NCBI GenBank assembly: GCA_045589595.1
Contig: JAZNPK010000043.1
Span: 62,001-126,000 of the forward strand
From: SIG77 sp045589595
Lineage (GTDB): Bacteria > Verrucomicrobiota > Lentisphaeria > Victivallales > UBA1829
DNA: 64,000 nucleotides
Reading direction: 5' to 3'
In this document: positions 36,919 to 45,600 of the stretch, piece by piece
How positions within the stretch are numbered: the stretch's first letter is position 1
How the letters are laid out: each line of letters opens with the position of its first letter
Position numbers and translations under genes: made by a program
The notes under the pieces: model-generated
The model's database searches: none
What the model saw: only the letters and a program-made list of their open reading frames with translations
What the model was told of the DNA's origin: nothing

Positions 36919-37338
36919 TCATTTGCCGTACAGCAGAAAAAGGCTCCCCGCCATGATCAGCCCGGTCCCGGCTGCGAGCTGCCATGTGAATTTTTCGTGG
37001 AGGAAGATCACGCCGAAAATGACCACCAGCACAACACTGAGTTTGTCGATCGGAACGACCTTTGACGCATCGCCCTCCTGAAGCGCTTTGAAGTAAAAAA
37101 GCCAGGACAAACCGGTTGCCAACCCGGAAGCGATCAGGAATGTCATATTTCTTCCGTTCAGGACTTTGAAATCTTCAACGCTCCCGGAAAACAGAACGAT
37201 CCCCCAACTCAAAAACAAAACGATCGTTGTCCTGACCGCTGTTGCCAGATTGGAATTCACATCCTTCAAGCCGACTTTCGCAAAAATCGCTGTCAGCGCA
37301 GCAAAAACAGCCGATGCGATCGCATAATATTTCCACAT
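36919..37338 (-). CDS. half-size EamA/DMT-type membrane protein
   Basis: A 139-residue protein with four hydrophobic helices, the size of one EamA half. AIFAKVGLKDV and LSWLFYFKALQEG are the family's repeat motifs. Such halves act as homo- or heterodimers in the inner membrane and move small metabolites. It follows an SGNH hydrolase gene after 21 bases. Substrate unknown. Confidence 0.8.
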   Translation of the reverse strand: MWKYYAIASAVFAALTAIFAKVGLKDVNSNLATAVRTTIVLFLSWGIVLFSGSVEDFKVLNGRNMTFLIASGLATGLSWLFYFKALQEGDASKVVPIDKLSVVLVVIFGVIFLHEKFTWQLAAGTGLIMAGSLFLLYGK

Positions 37339-37359
37339 GATATTCTGCCCTGTTGTGAC

Positions 37360-38646
37360 TTAGTTACAGATATTTACTTGTTTTTCAGCCGGGAACAGTT
37401 CCATCAGTGCGGCGGAAAAAAGTTTCATGCCGCGCAGATCGGGGTGATTGATCCCGTTGGTCATACACGCCATATAGGGGAAACCCATTTCCGCCCATTC
37501 GGCATATTTTGCGGATGCATCCGCCAGAGCGATCCCGTTCTTTTCCGTAAAGTCGCGCAGGAAATGGACGAATTTCCGGGGATCGTCTTTGCAAAAACGG
37601 ATTTCCCGTACGGTATGACCCGCCATCCAGGAGGCAAGGATCCAGTGAGGCGTCAGGATGATCCATTCTTTACCGGCGGCACGGAACGCTTTCAGGATCT
37701 TTTCATAAGCCGGGATGAATCGTTCAGGGGTGGTCCCGGCATCGTTGACAAATTCACTGACGATCAGGTCTGCATCCGTTTCCAGAATGCGTGACGCAAA
37801 ATGGAAGGGGGAATCTTCTGCCGCGGCAAGGAAATCCATTGAGGTGTGTCCATCCCATCCGCGTGAGATCAATTCGATTTTGCAGCGGGGATATTTTTTT
37901 GCCAGAGCCTTTGTAAAAAGGACCTGCCAGTGCTGATTTTCGGGCAGATAATTACATTCAGTAACGCTGTCGCCCCAGGCGAGGACCCGCAGTTTTTTTC
38001 CTTTACGGAGTTTTTTCAGCGTGCCGGGCAGCAGGGGTTCTGCGGAACCGGCACGGGGGAGACGGGAAAAGCGTTTTTTCGTGACCGGATAGATCATTTC
38101 TTCAGTCAGGCGGTCATAATGCCGGGAGTAGTAAATGTTTGCCAGCCGTTCCCAGCCCCGGGGCAGGGCGGGAACACGGGGCATGATCGGATGCGTTTTG
38201 CCGCAGATCACGCGGATCTCACCGTTTTCTCTGTTCCGGATCACGGAATCGAGCCGGGAAAGACAATGATCGTAGGAGATGAAGACGGGCATCCCCTCCC
38301 GGATCTTTCCCTTTTCCAGACGCCCGGCACTGCCCCAGATCTCTTCACATTCATAATCTTTGCCACGTTTGAAGACCTTTCCCGCAGTGCTGCTGATGAC
38401 CACGCTGCCGGGAATGAGTCCGCATTCTGTCCAGTTATATCCTCTGCGGGTGAGTGCCTTGAACGCATACGGCGCATTCCAGCGGGCGTCGGGATTGAAA
38501 ACGGGCAGGGCTTCGCAATATTCTTTTTCCACATGGACAGGTTCCGGCGGGGTGAGTCGGAGCTTCCGGCGTTTTCCGTCAATGGAAAGATTCAGTGTCC
38601 AGGCTTCCTTCTGATCCGGCAGAAAAGCGATCTTCTCACTTGTCAT
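37360..38646 (-). CDS. SGNH/GDSL hydrolase
   Basis: A 428-residue esterase-type protein without signal peptide. About 220 N-terminal residues form a beta-rich domain. The hydrolase domain shows VLAWGDSVTECN (nucleophile Ser), VSEFVNDAG (Asn block) and NGINHPDLRG (catalytic Asp-His pair region). Members remove acetyl or other acyl groups from glycans. GGAGG seven bases before ATG 38646 sets the start, rejecting a longer frame. The EamA-like gene follows in the same operon. Confidence 0.8.
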   Translation of the reverse strand: MTSEKIAFLPDQKEAWTLNLSIDGKRRKLRLTPPEPVHVEKEYCEALPVFNPDARWNAPYAFKALTRRGYNWTECGLIPGSVVISSTAGKVFKRGKDYECEEIWGSAGRLEKGKIREGMPVFISYDHCLSRLDSVIRNRENGEIRVICGKTHPIMPRVPALPRGWERLANIYYSRHYDRLTEEMIYPVTKKRFSRLPRAGSAEPLLPGTLKKLRKGKKLRVLAWGDSVTECNYLPENQHWQVLFTKALAKKYPRCKIELISRGWDGHTSMDFLAAAEDSPFHFASRILETDADLIVSEFVNDAGTTPERFIPAYEKILKAFRAAGKEWIILTPHWILASWMAGHTVREIRFCKDDPRKFVHFLRDFTEKNGIALADASAKYAEWAEMGFPYMACMTNGINHPDLRGMKLFSAALMELFPAEKQVNICN

Positions 38647-38721
38647 AAAAGACCTCCGTGTGATCGGTGATTTGTTTTTTTGTATCAGCGTTGCAAAAGG
38701 TTGAAAAAAAGGGACACCGAT

Positions 38722-38749
38722 AATATATACCACCGGAAAATTTTTGCAA
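38722..38749 (-). promoter_or_regulatory. promoter of the SGNH/EamA operon
   Basis: Minus strand: TTGCAA (38749-38744), 16-base spacer with TTTTCCGGTG, TATATT (38727-38722). The gap 38647-38997 holds this and the divergent promoter at 38857. Confidence 0.65.
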
Positions 38750-38856
38750 GCGGCATCCGCCGCGGACCGGGCGGAAGTTGATTTTATCTGTCGGATAAGC
38801 GGAAACGCTCCGGCAGATGAAAAGCGGATAAAAAAAGCAAAAACGCTGTAAACAGT

Positions 38857-38884
38857 TTGATTTTTCAGAACGATGGTGTAAAAT
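38857..38884 (+). promoter_or_regulatory. promoter of the 38998 gene
   Basis: TTGATT (38857-38862), 16 bases, TAAAAT (38879-38884); leader about 107 bases. Confidence 0.55.
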
Positions 38885-38997
38885 ATCCGGAAGAACAGCG
38901 CGATGTTCTGCGCTTACGATCACAACGATGCCGAATCTGAATTTATCCGCATTGGCGGATGGATGTACAGAGATCCGGTCAGACAGGGAGAAAGATA

Positions 38998-39813
38998 ATG
39001 AACAATTACAAGGATCTTTTCGTTTGGGGATATGTTCAGAAAACTGTCCCTTCCAGTATTCCGTTTGTGCCGCAAAAATCCTTTTGCAGTTTGGAGACAG
39101 CCTGCGACTATATGCATGCCGACAGCGCAGTTTTTATGAATTCCACGCACGATATGGCGGAACTTTCTCCGGAATTGCTTCACTATCTTGACGGCAGGAA
39201 TATTGTTTGCGGTCTGACGCACGGCGCATACAGAGCGTGCGCGGAGAAAGTCAGTCTCATGTCGCTGCAGTTCCCCAATATCACGGGGGCGATCATCGAT
39301 GATTTTCTGGATGAAAGCGGACGCTATAAAGGTCCCAGTGCCGGAATGACGCCACCGGAATTGAAAGAGATCCGCGATGCACTGCGGAAACATAACCCGG
39401 ACCTGAAACTTTATGTGGTCCGTTATACCCGGCAGAAACCGGAGGACCTGATCCCCTATCTGCCGTATTTCGATGTGCTGAATCTCTGGGTGTGGTGTTC
39501 CACAGAGGATTTTTGGACCGCAAATTACCGTGATACCATTGCGGAACTCATCTCACTTTATGATAAACCCATTATGCAGGGACTTTTCCTGCATCATTAC
39601 GGCTTCAGAAATATCGGAGCAAGTCCCGCCATGGATATGGATCTGCTGGAAACCCAGTGCGACCGGATCAGTATGGAGCTGCATCAGAAAAATGTGAACG
39701 CATTATGTATTCTGCAGAACGGCTGGTTTTCCGATATCACACACCGCAAGCAGGTACAATTTCTGAAAGATTTTGTGGATTGGCATTACGGCACAACCAC
39801 GGCAGACAGATAA
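38998..39813 (+). CDS. unknown protein, TIM-barrel-like
   Basis: A 271-residue cytoplasmic protein that I cannot place. Its alternating beta/alpha pattern (NITGAIIDDFLDE, KLYVVRYTRQK, FDVLNLWVWCS, KPIMQGLFLHHYG) suggests a glycosidase-like barrel in which IIDDF, with two acids at a strand end, could be catalytic. GGGAG precedes ATG 38998. It stands alone next to gene debris. A sugar-related enzyme is a guess from fold pattern and neighbours only. Confidence 0.55.
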   Translation: MNNYKDLFVWGYVQKTVPSSIPFVPQKSFCSLETACDYMHADSAVFMNSTHDMAELSPELLHYLDGRNIVCGLTHGAYRACAEKVSLMSLQFPNITGAIIDDFLDESGRYKGPSAGMTPPELKEIRDALRKHNPDLKLYVVRYTRQKPEDLIPYLPYFDVLNLWVWCSTEDFWTANYRDTIAELISLYDKPIMQGLFLHHYGFRNIGASPAMDMDLLETQCDRISMELHQKNVNALCILQNGWFSDITHRKQVQFLKDFVDWHYGTTTADR

Positions 39814-39852
39814 AAGCACAAAAACTTTCTGCAGATTTTCGGTACTGAAAAA

Positions 39853-40310
39853 TTATTCCAGCGTGAACGTAAAACAGTTGCGTTCATCGGTTTTCCACGC
39901 CTGACGCCGGGTGGAGGTGGAACCGAAAAAGAACGGGGAAAATGTCGTAGCCTTGATGGTCTTGCGGTCCGGCATGAATTCCAGCAGCCGCAGCCATCCA
40001 TCGCCGCCGTTTCCGCTGAACCCGCCGCCGATGCCTTGCGTATTGAAGACCATCTGCGCCACATCTTTGCCATCACTGTTTTTTGCCATCGAAAAACCGA
40101 CGGAGTGTTCCCAGCTGTCGGGTTTGCTGACATGCCCGCAGACCACCAGCCGGATATTTTTTGCAGGATGGACCAGTTTCCGGAAGATCTCTTCGCCCGG
40201 ATTGCCGCCATTATCCGCTGATAGCTTAATGTGCGGCACGCATCAAGCAATTTCTGATCTTCCGGGCGCACCGGATAAAATGGTTGTTTTACTTTTTTCT
40301 TTTTTGCCAT
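39853..40310 (-). pseudogene. broken gene: MAKKKK-start stub joined to metallophosphoesterase C-terminus
   Basis: ATG at 40310 with GGAGAG opens MAKKKKVKQPFYPVRPEDQ, about 30 codons, and a frame change near 40235 leads into the last 120 codons of a calcineurin-like phosphoesterase (NPGEEIFRKLV, LVVCGHVSKPDSWE, NTQGIGGGFSGNGGDGWLRL, AWKTDERN). The catalytic N-terminal two thirds are missing. A GTGGAC/GTCCAC hairpin (40359-40377) lies upstream. Confidence 0.6.
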
Positions 40311-40480
40311 AACGCTCTCCATATAAAAATGATTTATGATACAATATAATGCATGTAAGTGGACTTTTTGCGTCCACCCTGTAAATGTTTTAGAGAAAAA
40401 TTGCAGTATAACAGCATCATGCAGAAAAGATTTCCAATCGTGAAGGAAAAAAACTTTGGATTTTATTTTGCTGCCACCCG

Positions 40481-40869
40481 TCACTACTGTCCGGTAAAAA
40501 TTACCGGAGTTAATTGAAATTGTCGGGAGTTGTTATATACTAAAAACGCTCAAATCTTTAATATTTAACACGAAAGTCCCGAACCACATATTACTATGGC
40601 ATATTTTCTCAACTTTTCAACTTCATACCCGATATCGTTTTGAAAAAATCGTAAAAAAGTCAGGCGGAGACTGATATTGCAAACATTTCACCGCATGGAA
40701 ACAATTTTTGACTTTGCTTTTTGCTCAAATTTCCGGCAGGGATTCTTTGCGTGAAATTGAAAACGCTTTGCTTGCCAACCACAAACGCCTTTATCACCCC
40801 GGCATGGAAGCTGTGGCGAAATCCACGCTTTCCGAAGCAATGAACCGCCGCAATCCGGAATTACGATAA
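40481..40869 (+). mobile_element. IS4-family transposase remnant (DUF4372 N-terminus)
   Basis: From about 40588 a plus-strand frame with one internal TGA (near 40671) reads RFEKIVKKSGGD, KHFTAWKQFLTLLFAQISG, RDSLREIENALL and KSTLSEAMNRRNPE. This is the DUF4372 N-terminal domain of IS4-type transposases. It stops at 40869 before the DDE domain. The sequence from 40481 (CACTACTGTCCGGTAAAAA) looks like the left end of such an element. No right end or target duplication was found, so it is a dead fragment. The stretch 40311-40956 holds nothing else. Confidence 0.7.
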
Positions 40870-40956
40870 GACCGGAAGAAAAAAACAAGGGGTCCACACA
40901 AAATAAACGGAAAATCCGAAGATCCGCCGGAGATTTCTGAATTTGCGCTGAAAAGA

Positions 40957-41250
40957 TCAGTTCTGTGTTTTCTGCGCCCGTTTCACCCGGGCGAGATAGA
41001 TGTGGGAAAGGATCAGGTCCGTGGATACCAGTGCCAGATCCAGAAGATAGATCCAGATCAGCCATTCGTTCCATTCGCCTTTGATGATCTTGCTGCCGAT
41101 GCCGCAGAGATAACCGCTGATGATCAGATACTGGAAAATAAAACTTTTTCCCATGGGGTTTTTGACGCGGATCGTTTTTGCGATCTGCATCGGCCAACTC
41201 GCGCCGAAGGCGAGAAGCATCAGTCCTTCAAGAATTTTTGCGTATTCCAT
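40957..41250 (-). CDS. small PQ-loop-like membrane protein
   Basis: A 97-residue protein with three hydrophobic helices. LLAFGASWPMQIAKTIRVKN has the Pro-Gln-like turn after helix 1 and SFIFQYLIISGYLCGI the next helix, as in half-size PQ-loop/SemiSWEET proteins, which carry sugars as dimers. A promoter lies at 41289-41316; the ribosome site is weak. Confidence 0.65.
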   Translation of the reverse strand: MEYAKILEGLMLLAFGASWPMQIAKTIRVKNPMGKSFIFQYLIISGYLCGIGSKIIKGEWNEWLIWIYLLDLALVSTDLILSHIYLARVKRAQKTQN

Positions 41251-41288
41251 TTTGCAGTGCCGCTTTCTCTGTTATGTTTATGCCATTT

Positions 41289-41316
41289 AAAGTAGCATAA
41301 CATCTGCTTTTTTCAA
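41289..41316 (-). promoter_or_regulatory. promoter of the PQ-loop gene
   Basis: Minus strand: TTGAAA (41316-41311) in the context CCGCTTGAAAAAA, 16 bases, TACTTT (41294-41289). Confidence 0.5.
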
Positions 41317-41346
41317 GCGGAAAATCTGAAAGAGCGGATCTCTGCG

Positions 41347-42474
41347 TTACTTTGTTTGAAAGACTTCCCGAACGGCGTCCAGGTAGGCGGTCCCGTATTT
41401 CTGATCCGGCTCCAGATAACTGCCCTCGGTCCATTCATTCCAGCTGTTGATGGTCATAAACGGGTGCGGCTGGGATCGGGCTTCCAGTTTTTTACGGATA
41501 TCTGCCAGTGCCTGTTTGAAGCGTTCCGGCGTATTGTTGACGAGGACACAGCCGTAGGGGTAGGCATTGGTTCCGGTCCACTCCGCATCGGCGCGGGTGC
41601 GCGGGGAGGTGTCCCAGCCCACTGTCACATTGGGATAATATTCCAGCGGCGCCTTCGCCATAAAGTCGTCCATGAACTTGAAATAGCCGTCGCGGACAAC
41701 ACCGTAATCGCATGTGGGACCGGGGACCCAGACGTGATGCGCCCACACATAACTGGAAGTGCTGTCGAAGCCCAGCGCCGCCGCCAGTTCGCCGGGATCG
41801 GCAGGTGTGGTCTCGCCGGGCAGAACGGGTTTGCCCCACACGACCGCGTTCAGATGGACGCCCGGCAGTCCCGCATCGGTACAATCTTTCCGGAACTGTT
41901 CCAAGGCGTTCCGTGCCGCCTCTGTGCTGCCGAAGATCGCCACAAATTTTGCCAGTTCGTAGATCGAAAAATAAGGTTTGCCGTCGATGTGGAAATATTC
42001 CGGACGGCTGAAATAATTTTCGATATGGATCCTGCAGATCTTCCGGAATGTTTCCGGCGTGACGAGTCCGCCGTAGAGAAGGGGGAAATTATTTTTTTCC
42101 GCCGGATGGATATCCAGCCAGTCGTGATTCGCCCACATGGTGCAGAATTTGAGTCTGTTCCGGTTGGGTGCATTGAAGAATCCCTCCTCAAGCGCCCGGT
42201 TCAGAAAGGGGCCGTCATCGTAGTGATACCAGTCGAAAATAAACACATCGATCCCCGCATCGGCGGCGGCATCGATCTTCTGCGCCATAGCTGCGGGCGA
42301 TTTTTCATCGGTATAACCCCACAGGGGGATCCGTGGCTGATGATGCCCTTCAAAACGGGGAACAGATTGTTTGACGACCTCCCATTCGCTCCAGTTTCTG
42401 CCGTGGAATGTTTCATTCCGCATGTCGCCTGTATGGTAATTCGGGAAGTAATAACAGCCGAGTGTCAAGTCCAT
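41347..42474 (-). CDS. WbsX/GH99-like glycosidase
   Basis: A 375-residue protein of the glycosyltransferase-WbsX family, now seen as GH99-like glycosidases. Marks are GCYYFPNYHTGD at the N-terminus, FIFDWYHYDDGPFLNRALE, TMWANHDW and the C-terminal INSWNEWTEGSYLEPD, which holds the two likely catalytic acids. No signal peptide, so it may act on cytoplasmic oligosaccharides. GGAG sits eight bases before the ATG; promoter at 42505-42533. Substrate possibly mannose- or rhamnose-type, by family only. Confidence 0.8.
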   Translation of the reverse strand: MDLTLGCYYFPNYHTGDMRNETFHGRNWSEWEVVKQSVPRFEGHHQPRIPLWGYTDEKSPAAMAQKIDAAADAGIDVFIFDWYHYDDGPFLNRALEEGFFNAPNRNRLKFCTMWANHDWLDIHPAEKNNFPLLYGGLVTPETFRKICRIHIENYFSRPEYFHIDGKPYFSIYELAKFVAIFGSTEAARNALEQFRKDCTDAGLPGVHLNAVVWGKPVLPGETTPADPGELAAALGFDSTSSYVWAHHVWVPGPTCDYGVVRDGYFKFMDDFMAKAPLEYYPNVTVGWDTSPRTRADAEWTGTNAYPYGCVLVNNTPERFKQALADIRKKLEARSQPHPFMTINSWNEWTEGSYLEPDQKYGTAYLDAVREVFQTK

Positions 42475-42504
42475 ATCTCATCTCCTGCGTTGGACGTTTT
42501 TTAT

Positions 42505-42533
42505 ACAGTAAAGCTCCGTGCGCGGAATGTCAA
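42505..42533 (-). promoter_or_regulatory. promoter of the WbsX-like gene
   Basis: Minus strand: consensus TTGACA (42533-42528), 17 bases, TACTGT (42510-42505). Confidence 0.6.
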
Positions 42534-42571
42534 GCCACTGAAAAATTATTTTATTTTCCGGCATGCTGTTC

Positions 42572-42600
42572 TTGACTCCGGCGCGTTTATGTATTATAAT
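42572..42600 (+). promoter_or_regulatory. strong promoter of the repeat protein gene
   Basis: TTGACT (42572-42577), 17 bases, perfect TATAAT (42595-42600). It lies inside the longest possible frame, so the start must be downstream, at 42659. Confidence 0.85.
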
Positions 42601-42658
42601 TATATTGCGGGATATGGTTTTGAACAGAGATGAAATAACTTTTTACGGGGGTAAAAAA

Positions 42659-45600
42659 ATGAGCCTGGAAAAAACATTGACAGTTGAAACGGTCGGGGAT
42701 GCGGCAGAAATGGTTTCATCCGCCGCTGCAGTTACAATCGCCGCTTCCGATGCGGAAATCCTGCCGGATTCCGATGGCGGCGTGATCACCTCCGGGACCG
42801 TGACCACCATCGACGGTGTGCCGGAACTGGAATACATGCACGGCTGTACCGCCACTGTGATCGGTATGATCTTCGGTTATTACGACCGGAACGGGTACAA
42901 GGGCTACGATTTTTCCAACCTTATTGACGGAAAAGCTGAACTTGATGCCAGAGGTCTGGACGGCAATATCCACGATATGGACGCCTTCGATACCAATCTG
43001 GGATCTGCCGTGGCTTCTGAAGAATTTGTGGCGCGTTTTGTCGGCACGACTCCGGCAAAGGAATTTCAGTATTCCTTCACCCAGTCCGGCAGCAATCTGT
43101 ACCTGAATACATCCGCATGGAACTGTATTGCCGACTATATCGGGACGGGGCAGTACTGGCGTCACAATACGGACAACTTCACGTCCCATTACTATGATAC
43201 GCTCGCCGACATCAAAAACTACACATTCACGCTCGAAATTTCAGATTCCTCTACCGGAAAAACTGTGGATGTCCCGGCAAAATATGTTGATCTGCTCTAC
43301 GGACTTGATCTGTACGTCACCTCCCGCGGATACAGTCTGGATGAAGATAAGACCCTGACCTCCTATGTCGATACCTACGAAGATAAAAACGGGACATTCA
43401 CCTTCGAAGATTACAAGGCGGAGATCGATGCCGGAAGATGCGTGATCATATCCATCGAAGGTCATGCCATGCTCGGTTACGGATACGATGACAGCACCGA
43501 TGAAGTCATTTTTGACGATACTTACAGACGGGATCAGCGGATGGAATGGGGCGGCAGTTACTACTATTCCGGCAGGTCCCGCGAAATGAGAAGCGTTACC
43601 ACCATCGTGCTGGATACCACCGGTGAAAGTGCCTGGGTCCTGCCCGTACCCGATGCCCCTGAAAATCTCACTGCCAGTACCACCGCGCCGACCAATCAGA
43701 ACGTGACTGTCACCGCCTCTTTCGATCCGGACGCATACGCCAACTGGTATTCGCTCAACCAGGGACAATCCTGGAAGCGCTATTACTCCTCCGGTGTTAC
43801 AGTTTCAAGCAATCTTACCGTCAGTTTCAAAAGTACAAACAAAAACGGTGCGTCATCCAAGTCGGTCCATTACAAAGTCTCCAACATTGATAAAACTGCT
43901 CCGAATGCCCCCACGGTCGCCGTCAGCACCACTGCCGCCAATGTGTCCACGGTCACTGTCTCCGCCACATTCAGCAGTGATTCGGCGAAGAAACAGTATT
44001 CCTACGACAACTCTGTCTGGTACACCTATCGCGGCAGCATCACGCTCTCCGCAAACGATACCCTCTATTTCCGGGGCATCGACGCTGCCGGAAATATTTC
44101 TGCTGTTGCTTCAAAGACCGTCAGCAATATTGCCGTTGCCGATGATCTGGAGAAACCGGTGATCACCGCCAGTACCACCGCCGCCACCAACAAAGATGTG
44201 ATCCTGTGGGCGGATTCCGGCGACAAGGCAGTGAAAGTGGAATATTCCAGAAACAATGCCGACTGGTTCACTTATGACGAAGCCACCGGCGTTTCCATGG
44301 CAGCCAACGGGACCGCTTATTTCCGCAGTGTCAATATTACCGGTGTGAAATCTGCGGTGACCACGTACAAGGTCACCAATATCGACAAAGTCGCGCCCAC
44401 GGCGCCCACCACCGCTGTCAGCACCACATCTTCCAATGTGAAATCCGTTACGGTCACCGCGTCTTACAGCAGCGATTCCGCCAAAAAGGAATATTCTTTC
44501 GACAAAACCGTCTGGCAGACGTATTCCGGCGGTGTGACCGTGACCGAAAACAGAAGTCTGTATTTCCGCGGAACCGACGCCGCCGGAAACCATTCGTCCA
44601 TCACTGCGCGGACCATCAGCAACATTGCGGCAAATACTGTGACAACGCCCACGGTCACCGCCAGTACCACCAAGCCCACAAATCAGAATGTGGTCCTGAC
44701 CGCCACATACACCACGGGCGGTTCCATTGAATATTCGCTCGACTATGAAATCTGGCAGTCCTGTCCCGCAGGCGGAAAACTGACCGTTACGCAGAATGCC
44801 ACCATCTTTTTCCGCGGAGTGGATAAATTCGGCAACCGTTCCGCGGCAAAACATTTCACCGTCAGCAATATCGACAAGACCGCACCCGCCAAGCCTACGG
44901 TCAGTGTCAGCACCTCGAAAAAGACCGAAGGGACCGTTACCGTTTACGCCGCTTTCGACAGCGATGCAAGTACCCGGCAGTACAGCCTCGACAACAAAAC
45001 GTGGAAGACTTATTCCTCCGGCGTTTCCATGTCGAAAAACGGGACCGTTTATTTCCGGGGTGTGGATGCCGCCGGAAACCGTTCCGCAGTGGCGTCGTAC
45101 AAAGTCAGCAATATTGTGGACCAGACCGCGCCCACAGGCGGCAAGATCACGCTGAAACAGACATCCGGCACCAGCGTTTCCGTTTCCATCAGCGGCTTCA
45201 CAGACAAAGGCGGGATCGCACGTTATGACGTCTATCTGGCGGGTAAAAAGATCGGGTCCACCACAAGCACGGCTTATACCTACAAAGCCGCGTCCCAGCT
45301 CACCGGCACACTGAAATTTTCCGTGAAGGCGGTCGATACCTCCGGCAATGTGTCCGCCGGAAGATCCGCATCCCTGACCACAAAAAAATTCACCGTTCTG
45401 ACCGTTGTCGGCACTGCCACCGAAAAGACCACGACTCTGAAATGGAATCCTGTCACGATGGCCGAACCGCTCAAGCAGTACGAGATTTCCATTGCGGGCG
45501 TGAAGAAAGTGTACAAGAGCAAGACCAACAGCGTCACCATCAAGAAACTGGCGGCGGGCAATCAGAAATTTACGGTGTACGCCGTGGACAAGGCGAAGAA

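Noticed and set aside
14761..40310. The two phosphoesterase fragments as halves of one split gene
   Set aside because: They lie 25 kb apart and belong to different branches of the fold as far as can be judged from their motifs.
40957..41197. 169-residue minus frame overlapping the PQ-loop gene
   Set aside because: The 97-residue frame has the membrane helices and PQ-loop-like turn; the longer frame is rich in stop-free but low-complexity charged sequence.
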